Source of the DNA: Purpureocillium takamizusanense
Lineage: Eukaryota; Ascomycota; Sordariomycetes; Hypocreales; Ophiocordycipitaceae
Assembly: GCF_022605165.1 (NCBI RefSeq)
Contig: NC_063076.1
Coordinates: 186,001 to 250,000 of the forward strand
Direction of reading: 5' to 3'
Length of the DNA: 64,000 nucleotides
Below are positions 28,383 to 39,524 of this stretch, one piece after another. Under the pieces are notes generated by a model, which saw only the letters and a list, made by a program, of their open reading frames with translations, was not told the DNA's origin and made no database searches. The position numbers and the translations under genes were made by a program. Position 1 is the first letter of the stretch. Every line of letters begins with the position of its first letter.

Positions 28383-29569
28383 GTGAAGCTGTCCCTGCGA
28401 TGAATGGTGGACGTTGAACCCGCGCTGCGGCCAGGCGGACTGCGACGGTGGGAAATCGACGGGCTGGCGTAGTTTCGCAGATGCGCGCATAGAGAGAAGA
28501 GACACACACAGAGAGAGACGCGGGCAGATGTGCGCCTGCCTGCCCGCTGCTTGATTTACGTCGTCAGCTTGTGTGGGTTGCAACAGCGCTGCGCAGGCCA
28601 GGCCACGGTCGTGAATGCTTCATACTTGGCCGCCTCGGCGAGGTGCTGCCGGATCGTCTGCCTACCTACATGGAGCTGTCAAGAGGCCCTCCGGTCCGTC
28701 TCTTGCGTCTGCAGACAGGGTCTTGACCGCGTGTCTCTCTGCATACATATATACACTGTACAGTACCGGTGGCTTTCGGAGTCGACGACCAGTGTAGGGC
28801 TCGGGGGGGACAGATACTTTCAGCTAGCTACATAGCATTTGGCGACAGTTAAAGACGGTGGATGGATGCGCCTCATAAGAGCAGAGCGGCACAAACACCG
28901 CCGCCGTCTCGGTACGATTCCCCTGTGCTGCTGCGCTGGCGAGAGCTGCAACGTTGTCGAAAGCGTTGAAAGCAGTGGCATGCATGCGCTCGCGGTCCCA
29001 AGGTATGCGTGCTCTCGCAGCGTCAGCGGGCTGACGTCTCGCTGCACCGGCCATTGTCAGAGCGCAGCAGCCCGGTTCAGCGACAGGGCTGTCTAGGAAT
29101 CGCTGTCGTCGACGGGGTGCAGCGCGCGCGCCCGCCGAGTGGCTGCTGACGGCTGTCCGTTGTAGCAGGCCGACTCCAAGTCGCCTGCCATTGCGTCCAG
29201 CACTGAGACATGTCCCATCCTATGTTTCGCTCACCCCAACGGACCAAGAGCCCGGATTGTGGTGCACCGCCCGAGACAGAGACGGCGTTGGGAGAGTTGG
29301 CTACGGCGTCGACAAAGGTCTAAACATGGCGTTTTCCTCTGGCATCATTTGGCTGGTCTGACAGGCACATATGCGATGCAGCTCTTACACGGATCCACGG
29401 TCACTCAGGGCATAGGCGTCGCGGCTCTCACATGGATGCAGTCGGCGCGTCAATTGGCAGAGGACTATTCTGTGTGGCAACCTATCCTTTTCGAGACGTC
29501 AAGACGAGACGGGACGAACGCCGGCAAGGCCTAGTCGCAACCCTTCACCACAAGCCGGGCGTCATGCGG

Positions 29570-30543
29570 CTACAGCACGCGCACCCAAAACTTGAAGCGC
29601 AGCGTGTCCTTGTCCTCCCAGGACCAGAGGTTATAGTACGCCGGGTCCATGCCGTTGGCGGACCCCCAGGTGCCCCATTCGGTGCCCACGTCGAAGCGCA
29701 GGCCCGTCGCCTCGCCGATCTCGTCCCACATCCGGCGGAAGCTGGCGGCGTCGTGGTTGAAAAAGGTCGGCAGGCGGCCGTTGCTCTCGCTCTCCTTGGT
29801 CGGCTTGTACAGGTAGTTCTGCACCTCCTTGGCCTTGGTGGCGCCGTGCTGGCGGCCCAGGATGAGCGCCCCCGACTTGTTCGGCTTGAGCATCTTGAGC
29901 AGCGCCGTCGCGGCCCTCTTCTGCCCCGCGTAGTCGAAGAGGTGCAGGAACGAGCCGAGGTGGATCATGTCGAACTCGCCCGCCCGCTCCCGGCGCAGCG
30001 CGTCGTCGTCGTCGAAGACGTTGGCCGTGTAAAAGGGCGTCTTGATGCGGTCCTTGTCGCGGAAGAGCTCGTACCCGAGCTCGAGGAAGGTGGCGTTGAG
30101 CTCCGCGCCGCAGAGGCTCTCCTCCGGCACCCCGTCGGTGATGAGGGCGCGCAGGTCGTGCCCGAAGCAGCAGCCAAAGTCGAGGAGCTTCTCGCCGCGG
30201 CCGCTCTTGAGGCGCTGCAGCACCTCGTCGTACAGGGGGGAGTCGGGCAGGGAGTAGTCTAGGAAGCGGAAGAGGCCGACGCAGGGGTACGGGGACGAGG
30301 CCCATGCTTTCTCGCGCTGCCAGGTCTGGTCAACGCTTGTGGCTGAGACAAAGGGGATGTAGAGGTGCATGTACGTACAATCTTCATGATGTGGTCCTTG
30401 ACTTCCTCGGGCTTGAGGCCGCCATGCTCGACCAGCACGCGCTGGGCCAGGGGAGGAATCTTTTCCAGCGAGTCGAGGTACCACGGGATCCCATCCTTGG
30501 GATTGCCCTTGTTGCTGACGTCGCTCGTGATCATGGAACCCAT
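29570..30543 (-). CDS. SAM-dependent methyltransferase, meroterpenoid-cluster type
   Basis: 306-residue methyltransferase in two exons, 30543-30379 and 30325-29570. The 53-nt intron (donor GTACGT) joins VKDHIMKI to TWQREKAWASSPYPC in frame. The protein has the layout of the fungal family that includes AusD, Trt5 and AdrK: an N-terminal WYLDSLEKIPPLAQRVL segment, then YPCVGLFRFLDYSL, then the SAM-binding motif LLDFGCCFGHDLR, then CGAELNATFLELGYELF and HLGSFLHLFDY. Those relatives methylate acidic groups of polyketide-terpenoid intermediates. No polyketide synthase or prenyltransferase is in the window, so the substrate is unknown. It is divergent from an MFS drug transporter, a pairing common in secondary metabolism. 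Confidence 0.9.
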
Positions 30544-31425
30544 GTTGATGTCGATTTGGCTGTGAAGGTGTCTTGTGCTAACTTGCTTTGAAGTATAATC
30601 TGAAGCGTTACAGAGCCGTTGGTGTCTGAAGAAGACGAGCTGCATGGCTTCTCGAGGAGCATCTTATAGACGCGCCCTCGCGCATCCCGACACGTCCATA
30701 CGAGCAGAAAGCTTCCAAAACCTGATTCCATGTCCGAACGAGCTCCGAGCTCCCATCACTTCATCTTGGCTCGTCCCACTGCCGCTCCGGCATTCACATG
30801 CCCGATGCGGCAAAGACCACGAGCTCGAGGCTCCGTCCCGGCACACGCATAGTCCGGCGATGACGTCTCCTCACCTGGCCCAAGTACGAAGTACTATATA
30901 TGCGGATTGTGGGCCCGTCGACGGCGACGATGCCGCGACCAAGCTCCCCCGATCTGGCAAGTGATCCTCGCGGGGGAGTGGAGGGGCGGGACCCAGGCCG
31001 CCTCGGTAATAGAGTTATCTGATCCGTGGCTCGGCCCCATCGCGGACAGGGATGCGTGCGTCTGAAGCGCGTCGGCGAACCGTCTAGACGTATCTGATCC
31101 GTTCGCCGCCCAGGCATCCGTGACGAAACAGTCGCGTGATTCCTAGCCCCATTCGTCACATCTCGACGGGAGTTGACCGCGGCCGACGCGGTGGAGAAGT
31201 ATCACGCCCGCCCGGTCGGAGTTACGTACGCGTTACGAGATTCGTCAGGCTGAAGCCGCATATCTGTCTGTTGGCGAGGGATCGGAACGAGTCGAAGATG
31301 GCGTACATCTACGACGACCAATTCGTTGTGCGCTGGAGCTAAATGCGCTGCCCGCCAGACTTGCATGTCCTCGTCGGCAGCTCCCCTTGCTATTGCAAGC
31401 TAGCTAGCCGCAACCCGTCGACACA
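30544..31425. promoter_or_regulatory. Divergent intergenic region
   Basis: About 880 bases between the methyltransferase and the MFS transporter starts. A TACTATATATGCGG stretch around 30892-30905 contains a TATA-like core. No open frame of interest. Confidence 0.4.
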
Positions 31426-32949
31426 ATGGCAAACCATCGCACCTGGCGGTTGGTGTTCACCTTGCGGCCCATCACCAAAGAGGCTCGCGAGTGTTCGTAC
31501 GAGGGATCGGGCTCTGCCGACTCCCCGTACCTGGTGCAATGGGCCGCCGACGATCCGCACGACCCGCGGCGGTTCTCCCACAGCTACAAATGGGTGTTCG
31601 TCATCATCCTCTCGCTCGCGACTCTGTCCGTGGCCCTCGCATCGTCAGCGTACACCGGCGGCGTCTCGCAGCTGATAGACGAGTACCGCGTCTCGTCCAC
31701 GACGGCCTACCTCGGCGTCTCTCTGTTCGTCGTCTGCTTCGCCTTTGGGCCTCTGCTGTGGGCGTCGGCGAGCGAAATCTTTGGCCGGCAGCCGACCTTC
31801 TTCGTCTCCTTTGGCGCGTTTACCGTGGCCAACATTGGCGCGGCGGGCTCGCGCAGCTTTGTGGGCCTTCTCGTCTGTCGCTTCCTGGCCGGTGCGTTTG
31901 GCTCCTCGTCGCTCGTGCACACCGGGGCGGTGCTCGCGGACCTGTTCGACGTGGAGGATCGCGCCGCGCCCCTGGGCGTCTTCACCGCGTCGCTGTTCTT
32001 TGGCCCGACCCTGGGGCCCATCACCGGGAGCTTCCTCGGGATGGCCTACGGCTGGAGGGGCATTGAGTGGTTCCTCGCCATCATGTCCGGCTCGCTGTGG
32101 CTCCTGGGCAGCCTCACCATTCCGGAGACCTACTCCCCCGTGCTCCTTCGTAGACGGGCGCACGCCTTGTCGGTGCTCAACGGGATGGTGTACCGGAGCA
32201 AGGCCGAGAAGCCGGACACGTCCTACGCCACCATTGTCAAGACGGCCTGTGTGCGTCCATGGCTTCTCCTCATCGTGGAGCCCGTCGTCTTTCTCCTCTC
32301 GGCATATCTCGCCATCGAATACGGCATCCTGTACCTGCTGTTCGCCGCGTTCCCCATCGTGTATCGCGACGAGCGCGGGTGGTCTCCCGGTGTCGCGACT
32401 CTGCCGTTCCTAGCCGTGCTGGTCGGGATGCTGCTTGGCGTCGCGTACTGCACCGTGTACGACAGACGACGCGCCAGGAAACAACAACAACGGAGAGATG
32501 GTGCCGAGCGGGCGTTCGTGCCGGAGCAGAGGCTGCAGCCCGCGACGGTGGGTGCCGTGGCCATCCCGGTAGGCCTGTTCGTCTTCGCGTGGACCAACGC
32601 GCCCGAGATTCACTTCATGCCCAGCGCCATCGGCGCCGCCTTTTTCGGCTTCGGGCTCGTCAACATCTTCATCAGCACCAGCAGCTACCTCATCGACAGC
32701 TACTCCGTCTTTGCGGCGTCGAGCCTGGCGGCCGCGTCCGTGCTGCGATCGATCCTAGGGGCCGTGTTTCCTCTGTTCACGCCAGCCATGTACGAAGCGC
32801 TGGGGATACACTGGGCCTCGTCGATCCCGGCCTTTTTCTCGCTGGCGTGCATCCCAATTCCCTTTCTCCTCGTGCGCTACGGGCCGTGGCTGCGGTCGCG
32901 GTGCAAGTACATGGTCCTCGCGGCGGAGACGGCGGCGCAGTTGCGATAG
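31426..32949 (+). CDS. MFS transporter, DHA1 (drug:H+ antiporter-1) type
   Basis: Intronless 507-residue, 12-segment major facilitator resembling fungal polyamine/multidrug exporters such as Tpo1 and Flr1. The start at 31426 (MANHRTW) precedes a cytoplasmic tail ending in WAADDPHDPRRFSHSYKW, the usual DHA1 lead-in (DPxNPxNWSxxxKW). Conserved elements are GGVSQLIDEYRVSS, the loop-2 motif SEIFGRQPTFFVS, and the segment GPTLGPITGSFLG, the DHA1 motif C region. The central loop is short and ends with RRRAHALSVLNG, as in this class. It should sit in the plasma membrane and expel small molecules; the substrate is unknown. Divergent from the methyltransferase. Confidence 0.93.
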   Translation: MANHRTWRLVFTLRPITKEARECSYEGSGSADSPYLVQWAADDPHDPRRFSHSYKWVFVIILSLATLSVALASSAYTGGVSQLIDEYRVSSTTAYLGVSLFVVCFAFGPLLWASASEIFGRQPTFFVSFGAFTVANIGAAGSRSFVGLLVCRFLAGAFGSSSLVHTGAVLADLFDVEDRAAPLGVFTASLFFGPTLGPITGSFLGMAYGWRGIEWFLAIMSGSLWLLGSLTIPETYSPVLLRRRAHALSVLNGMVYRSKAEKPDTSYATIVKTACVRPWLLLIVEPVVFLLSAYLAIEYGILYLLFAAFPIVYRDERGWSPGVATLPFLAVLVGMLLGVAYCTVYDRRRARKQQQRRDGAERAFVPEQRLQPATVGAVAIPVGLFVFAWTNAPEIHFMPSAIGAAFFGFGLVNIFISTSSYLIDSYSVFAASSLAAASVLRSILGAVFPLFTPAMYEALGIHWASSIPAFFSLACIPIPFLLVRYGPWLRSRCKYMVLAAETAAQLR

Positions 32950-33504
32950 CAGCCGCGTCCAGGGGGGTGGTCGAGGTGGTTGTGAGTAGACATGAGTGAG
33001 GGGTGCATCGTCATCCCAAAAAAAATATAGCGATGCATCATCGACATGGACGTGACGCAGTGTGAAGGTGACCACTGACGATAGGCTCTGGATCCCAGGC
33101 TAGGTAGTCAAACAGCGGTGCATGGGCTGGGACTTCAACGGCTAAAGGGCCCCTGGCTTGAATTGAGTGACCCAGCTGGCGGAAGCACGCGCTGTGGCTC
33201 AGGGGCAAGAAGCCAGCCCAGCCACGTGGGGCCGCGCACGGGCTGTAGGAACCTGCCGGACACTGCCGTCTCCACTGCCGGGTTCACGGGCGCAGGAACC
33301 CGTCGGTGGTGTCTGTAGCTGGAGCTCCAGTGGCGTTGAGGCGCAGAGCGAGCGCTGGACGGTCTGTGCTTCCCGAGCCACACCCTTCTTTCAACCTCAC
33401 TCGACACGCGCGCGCCATCATCCCATCTTCAGCACCAATCCTCGTCCGACGTCGCGCTTGCTGCAGCAGTCAACAGCCGAGACAAGAGCTCTCACCACGC
33501 ACAG
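32950..33504. other. Intergenic region upstream of the EVE-domain gene
   Basis: About 550 bases holding the end of the MFS transcript and the promoter of the EVE-domain gene. An A9 run at about 33018. No further feature recognised. Confidence 0.4.
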
Positions 33505-34565
33505 ATGCCGGCCCGCAAACGCGCCTCCGAGGCCGCGAGCCCGCCCCCCAAACGACGGTCGACGCGCCAGGCCGCCGCCGCCGCCGCCGCCGTCTCGTCG
33601 ACCGCGACTGAGCCTCCGTCTTCATCCAAGCCACGAGTCAGCAAGGCCAAGCCAAGCAGCAAGGCGCAAAGCAAGGCCACGAAGCAATCCAAGGCCGAAA
33701 CGCCCATCAAGCCGCGAAGCAAGCCGCCCAAGCCCGACAAGCCGGCCTCCAGACCGAATGTCAACGGCGCGGCGGGCTCACGATCCGTCTCCGAGGATCC
33801 GGATCCCGACTCCATCCCCGTGACGAATCCCGAGGCGCCGCGTCATGAGGGCGAGTGGTACTGGCTCATGAAGGCAGAGCCGGAGACGCGCCTCGAGAAC
33901 GGCATCGACGTGCGCTTCTCCATTGATGACCTGCGCGCAAAGACCAAGCCCGAGGGCTGGGACGGTGAGCACCCACCCCCGCGCGGACCTCGACGGGCAT
34001 GTTGAGCGGTTACTGATGGCCCGCGGCAGGCATCCGTGCGTATGCAGGTGAGTGGGCGCATGCCAAGGCACGCTCTATAGCGCGCAAACTGACGCCTCGC
34101 AGCGCGTAACCACATGAGAAGCATGAACGCGGGCGACAAGGCCTTCTTCTACCACTCCAACTGCAAGGAGCCCGGCATCGCGGGCACCATGGAGATTGTC
34201 CGCGAGTTCTCCGAGGACAGTACGTCGGGCCACGCGCGCACCTCTCATGCCATGCCTCATGTCACTCACCTCTGTTAGAAAGCGCCCGCCGTCCCGGCAC
34301 ACCGTATTACGACCCCTCGTCGACGCGCGAGAACCCCCGCTGGAGCCTCGTCCACGTCGAGTTTCGCTCCAAGCTCGCCGTGCCCATCACGCTGCGGGAG
34401 CTGCGGGAGCTGGGCAAGCCCGGCGGGCCCCTCGAGAACATGCAGATGCTCAAGCAGTCGCGGCTCAGCGTCAGCCGCGTCACCAAGGACGAGTGGGATG
34501 CGCTGTGCAGAATTGCCGACGACAAGGCGAAGGAGGCCGGGCGGGAGCACGAGACGGAAAAGTGA
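33505..34565 (+). CDS. EVE-domain protein, THYN1 (thymocyte nuclear protein 1)-like
   Basis: 293-residue protein in four exons: 33505-33964, 34030-34047, 34103-34219 and 34279-34565. The second exon is only 18 nt; it is required to read GWDGIRAYAARNHMRSMNAGD, a conserved EVE segment, and both its splice sites are canonical. The N-terminal 110 residues are Lys/Arg/Ser/Pro/Ala-rich (KRRSTRQAAAAAAA), likely disordered and nuclear. The EVE domain begins at EWYWLMKAEPETR and includes AFFYHSNCKEPGIAGTMEI and YYDPSSTRENPRWSLVHV. EVE domains resemble YTH and PUA folds and are thought to recognise modified bases in RNA or DNA. Family length and motifs are normal. Confidence 0.93.
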
Positions 34566-34696
34566 CGCGCGCTCAAGGAGGGCCCACTCTTGCAGCAGGC
34601 GCGGGCGGACAGCACATCTTGACACAAGCCAGCAAGCAACACTCATCTTGTAAAGCATACATGACCCCTTCCCTCCGCATGAAACATGCATTTCGT

Positions 34697-36742
34697 CTAC
34701 GGCAACCTGAGCCACAGCTTGAGCAGCTCCGGGTACTTGGGCGTCCCCAGCCCCGTCACCGGGTCCCATCCCTCAACGGCCTCAAACCCGCTCGACCCGC
34801 AGTTGGGGTTGGACCCGTTCTTGATGTCCGTCAGCGCTCCCGCGTTCTCGTACAGCACGGGGTTGATGAACCCGACGGGACGCTTCCCGCGCAACGCGCG
34901 CTCCTGGTTCACCAGCGTCACGATGGAGGCCCACAGGGGCGCCGCGAGGCTCGTCCCGAACCAGTGAAACTCGGTCCCGTCGGTAAAGGCCCGGAAATTG
35001 GCCCCGTTGGCCGACACGTCCGGGATGCCGCGCCCGGCGCGGTTGTACAGCCCGCCGCCGGCGCCCACGTTGCTGGCGTCGGCGTTGGCCACGTAGTACG
35101 GGTGGCCCGGGTCGTGCGCCGCAAAGTAGGTCCGCAGCGCCGCCTGCTGGTACGACGGCGCGGAAAAGTAGTTTGAGAAGCCGCCGCTGCTGGCGAACAG
35201 CTCACTGCCCGGGCCGAGGGGCGTCTGCAGCGCGCTCTCGGCGTCGAGCACCGTCGTGCCGGGCTGCAGCTGCGTGGCGCCCACGGCCGTCAGGTACGGG
35301 CACGCCACGGGGTTGCCCGGGTTGTAGATGGTCTGCGTCTGCCCGGAGCCGTTGAGGCACGTGGAGTCGGACGCGGGTCCGATGCCCACGCCGTAGTCGC
35401 CGCTCGAGACCAGCACCGTCGTGCCCTGGAGCCCCAGCTTGAGGAACTCGTTGCACTGGCGCTGCAGGTACCGCTTGGGCACGTCGAGCTCGCTCTCGCC
35501 GTACGAGATGGAGATGACCTTTGCCGGCCTGTACACGCCGCACATCTCGGGGCGGTCGTACCCGCCGGGCCGCTTGTCCGGGTACGCGGGGTCGATGCCC
35601 GGGCTGTCGCCCGTGATGCCGAACGCGGTGGAGTGGCAGTACGATCCGTCGAGCGCGTCGAGGAACGTATTGAGGAACCCGGACATGTTGTTGGCCGTCG
35701 TGTACAGCCGGTCGTCCACCTGGTACAGCACCATGGACTGCGGCCAGATGAGCGACTGGATGATGTCAATGTCAATCTCCGACTCGCCCGTGTTGTACGG
35801 CGAGGTCGGCGCCACAGGGGCGTCCGCCCCGTCGACCGACTGCAGTCTGGGATGGGTGCCGTTGCGGATGTGCGGCGCGTACTTGTGAAAGTAGGCATCG
35901 AGGTCCTCCTGCGAGTACGTGTCGCCCGACTCAAAGACGGCAGGCTCGTTGCCGGGCACAGGCACGCTCGCCGCCGGGATGTCGTACAGCGCGCGGTAGC
36001 ACACGGCGGTGAAGTTGCGCGCACAGTCTTGCAGGTCGGCGGGGAGCTTGGGGTTGTGCGGGGGCTGCTTCCAGAGATGCAACTGCGGCGGGAGCTTCTT
36101 GGGATCCCAGTTCTTCCTGTGGGCTTTGACGTCGTCGTCGCCGCGGCGCACCAGGGAGCGCTTGACCAACGGGGGCGACAGCTTGACGCCGGGCACGATG
36201 TAGTCGATGTGCCCGGCCAGATGCTTGGGAACATGATACTTGTCGCAGCCGACCCTGAGGGCGCCATCGTGCTCGTGCTCATAGTACCGCGCCCGAAACA
36301 TGTCCTCGAGCTTGGACACGGGCAGGTCCACGGCCAGCCAGCCCCTGTTGGCGTACCGGCGAATATCCGTCTCGTTGACCCCCTCGCCGACGAGCCAAGC
36401 GTGCACCGCCGAGAACGTGTCGTCAGCCGGCGCAAAGAAATCGTGAACCTCATCCTCCGTCAAGTGCTTGCCAAAGTTGCCCGACGACGGGTGCGCCACG
36501 TCCATGAGCCTGTCGTGGCCGAGATGCAGGTTATTCTGCGTCAGGCCGATCCGGAGTGGCACGACGGCGTCCGCGTCCAGACGACTGCCGCGCTTCCAGC
36601 GGCTATGGCCGGACTGCTCGGTCGCGGTCGGGCTGCGCGCCTCGTGCACGACGTACACGCTCGATGGCAGGCCCGCCGCGGACGAAGCCGCAAAAGCCAA
36701 CCCAACCGCGAGAGCCACAGTCACTTTGAAACACTGCCGCAT
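34697..36742 (-). CDS. Sedolisin-family tripeptidyl peptidase (S53), secreted
   Basis: Intronless gene for a 681-residue serine-carboxyl peptidase of the fungal SED/TPP1 group, releasing tripeptides from protein N-termini at acid pH. The start at 36742 (MRQCFKVTVALAVGLAFAAS) is a signal peptide. A pro-domain follows (HPSSGNFGKHLTEDEVHDFF, residues about 85-105) and ends near basic KRSLVRR. In the catalytic domain the Glu/Asp pair lies in GESEIDIDIIQSL, the oxyanion Asp in VSSGDYGVG and the nucleophile in GTSLAAPLW (Ser598). A C-terminal calcium-site-like segment carries DIKNGSNPNCG and EGWDPVTGLGTPKY. All catalytic residues are present. It likely serves extracellular protein use. Confidence 0.95.
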   Translation of the reverse strand: MRQCFKVTVALAVGLAFAASSAAGLPSSVYVVHEARSPTATEQSGHSRWKRGSRLDADAVVPLRIGLTQNNLHLGHDRLMDVAHPSSGNFGKHLTEDEVHDFFAPADDTFSAVHAWLVGEGVNETDIRRYANRGWLAVDLPVSKLEDMFRARYYEHEHDGALRVGCDKYHVPKHLAGHIDYIVPGVKLSPPLVKRSLVRRGDDDVKAHRKNWDPKKLPPQLHLWKQPPHNPKLPADLQDCARNFTAVCYRALYDIPAASVPVPGNEPAVFESGDTYSQEDLDAYFHKYAPHIRNGTHPRLQSVDGADAPVAPTSPYNTGESEIDIDIIQSLIWPQSMVLYQVDDRLYTTANNMSGFLNTFLDALDGSYCHSTAFGITGDSPGIDPAYPDKRPGGYDRPEMCGVYRPAKVISISYGESELDVPKRYLQRQCNEFLKLGLQGTTVLVSSGDYGVGIGPASDSTCLNGSGQTQTIYNPGNPVACPYLTAVGATQLQPGTTVLDAESALQTPLGPGSELFASSGGFSNYFSAPSYQQAALRTYFAAHDPGHPYYVANADASNVGAGGGLYNRAGRGIPDVSANGANFRAFTDGTEFHWFGTSLAAPLWASIVTLVNQERALRGKRPVGFINPVLYENAGALTDIKNGSNPNCGSSGFEAVEGWDPVTGLGTPKYPELLKLWLRLP

Positions 36743-39524
36743 CGTGGACGCAGAACCTATAGAACCTATGTCTCAGTATCAGGGGACCGCCAAGTGGAAG
36801 GCAAGTCCGAGCCCGTCTTTTTAAACACGCGGGCAGTCGACCGAAAGGGCCTCAACGACACCATCTCCAAAGGCCAGCACATGGCGTATCTCACACCAGC
36901 TGCTAGAGCTGCCGAACATCCGCAATCAAAGGAAGGTCGACCATCTCAGAGATCTCTCGAGGGGACCATCGTGCCGTACTTCCGAAGTTCACAGCGCGAC
37001 ATCCAGTGTGCAACGCACGCGACACGCGCCAGGCCGCTGCTCTTATTCCCTTTGCGACAGCATCGCATCAATCATTAGCAGGGGCCAGCTGCGGAGAGCT
37101 CATTGGCCGCTGTCGCAAGCCCCCTACTACAGTACCTAGAGGCTACGAATCTCCAACGCCTTCGGGCAGGTGGACGGTTGAGGCGGATGGATGCGCCTAG
37201 CGACCTTCTGCATGCAGTTAATGTCTAGGGCCGTTTCAGCCGGCGGCCGGCGCCAGAGCCGCAACGAACGACAACGACCAGGAACGGCCTTCGCAACGAG
37301 TTGCGGCGACGCGTGAGGATGGATGCGCATAGTCGGAAGCCGCAATGCCGCCGTGCTCCGTTGGGCATCTGTCGCTCCCGGTCGGGTCACTTGGTTGGAG
37401 TAGTTGCCAAGGTTTGACTTTGATATAAGCTCTGCCCAAGACCCTAATCAAGCAGAGGAACGAGTGACGCATCTGTTTGAAACGTCCTTCTCAGGGTTGT
37501 CGGTCGGCGCCATCCTATCGAGGTCCACGGTAGCCCGTCTGATCGCGGCGGCACGCCCAGCTCTCGGCGCAACCGACGAACAGACGCACGAGTTCCCCTT
37601 GAGAGCACCCGCACAGCCATTTGCCACACCTCAGTCCGGCGGTCTCGTACGCCTACGTCGAGTAGCGGCCTGCCCTCATAGTCTGTGACGTCGAAACAGA
37701 AGCCGGCCGGCCATCCGAGACTCGGGAGCACCGCTGGGGTCCCGCCGGCCGCCGGCGCCGCCGTGAGATACTATTGGGCCTTGTAGGCCTGGCGGTCGGC
37801 TCTCGAGCCCTCATCACGAGTTGCGGCTCCTCTGCCAGCGCTGCCGACGAAAGCGGCGCCGCACGAGCCCTCAGATAACCGCCTCACAACATGCAGCGGT
37901 GAATACAAAATGCCACACTTCAACGCCGGTTCCCACTCCTCCTACGTCAGGATGCAGCCTCCTGAGCTTGTTTGCCCGTCTCGAGGTGGCTGGGGATCCA
38001 TGGAGTCCCAAGTCGCTTTCCGCGTATCTTCCAGAAGACCACTTTTCCTTCCCTCCTCTCAGTGTGTGGGGGGAGGTCTCGTAGATCAGTCCAATGTCGC
38101 CAGCTGTCCACGGACTCTCCGTCACTGCAACGTGGTCGGCCCCGCCTCTTCACGCATTTCTTGCCCCGGCCTCACGTTCTAACAAGCCCCCTCGCTCGGC
38201 CAACAGATCCGCGTCACGTTCTGACACGGCTTCTGCATAAGGACAGCCTGGTCAACGGTGTGATGTAGCACTGCTGCAGAGCCGGCATGGCCAGAGTTGC
38301 GTGTGCCCTGGCCCAATGCGTCTCGAGCTAGATCAGGCTCGATCGTGCTTCGTAGTACAAAGCGTTCGTAGAGCCATGCGATTTGATGGCTCCTCACCAG
38401 TGTCTGTGCAACATCGGCCGATGACGCGCCGCGCTACCCCAGAGCCTCGACTTCCACGGACCCGGGTCTGTCACCTCCGAGATGCGGAAGACTTCGTGTC
38501 ATCGCTCGTCGCAATCTTCACGGTGGCTGTAGATCGGACTCTTGACCACATCAGACTCGTTGCCGGTCTCGCGAGGCGGTCATGGCAAATCCTCTCCGGT
38601 GCGTGATTGGACGGTCCTCACGATGGCCGTGACGCCACATGCGACTCGCAGCTCTCTGAGCCCATCTCGTTTTCGCGCTTCGGCGGCGGGCGTTACTAGC
38701 TGCTTCGCGCGAGACTGTTCTCTGATGTTGTGTCGCTGGCCGGGATTCGCCTTTCTTCCACGCCACAGCGGACCCTGCTCCCAGTCGAGCTATTGGAAGC
38801 GGGCCGAGAATTAGACTCTGCCTAGCTGGGGAGACGACCCTGAAGAACTGGACCCTGGATCTACATGACCATGCGTAGAAGGAGGGACGCGGACGCCGTC
38901 TTGGGGTATCACTATGGCAGAGTTCTGTGAGATTGCAACACCAAGGTCGCCTCTGGATGGGCCTCTGAAGCAGATCAGCAGACCACAATCTCCATCTCAG
39001 GCGTGACGCGCATGTCAAAATTTCGTAGCGCCGTGGTAGGCAGCGGTGCCATGTAGCAACTGCTGGTGCGTCGGGTCACCGGGTCTGTCAATGGCGGGCA
39101 GGGCTCGTCCGACGTCGCGGCGCCCAAGTCCCATCATGCCACAATGGCGGACATTAGCCTCGAGCGCTCCAGTCGCTGTGGCATCCGAACAGACTTGCAA
39201 GCCACTTCTTTCCTAGCTAGCCCATGGCGAAAATCCAGGCGTCCGCAGCGGCGAGCCGCATAGAACCTGGACGCCAAACTGCTCGTCATGGCTCGTGTGC
39301 GCGCGTCGGACAAGGCCGCCGTCGTCTCGGTACTTCCCGGACAATGCTTTGTACCCATTCGTCGTGCTTAGCTCCATATAGTGAGGGTAGCTGTGGCGGT
39401 CGAGTATTTCATCCTCGAGCCCCCTCGGCCCAGAGTCGTCTGCGGCGACCATGAAGCAGTACCGGTCTTGGAAACCAATCTCAGTCGTCGGCGCTCCGAG
39501 CTGTATCGTTCCGCATTGACCGCA
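36743..39524. other. 2.8 kb gene-poor region
   Basis: Holds the promoters of the peptidase (left) and the ethylene-forming-enzyme-like gene (right). The open frames present are short and unrecognised. A near-repeat, GGATGGATGCGCCTAG at about 37185 and GGATGGATGCGCATAG at about 37317, occurs twice 130 bases apart. Nothing else is seen. Confidence 0.4.

Larger units (their letters stand above)
25374..29569. other. 4.2 kb gene-poor, simple-repeat-rich region
   Basis: No gene with family resemblance or supported splicing was found. Open frames overlap and are rich in low-complexity Ser, Arg and Cys. The stretch holds purine-rich tracts near 25600-25640, a GAT-type tract at 27541-27567, CAGA repeats around 27811-27860, a G13 run at 28244-28256 and an AGA/GAG tract at 28348-28382. 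A T-arm-like string occurs near 26262-26280 but no full tRNA can be folded around it. Confidence 0.45.

Noticed and set aside
37444..37731. Minus-strand 95-codon open frame with fairly protein-like text (GFCFDVTDYEGRPLLDVG)
   Set aside because: No recognised family, no supported start or introns; could be a relic but evidence is too thin.
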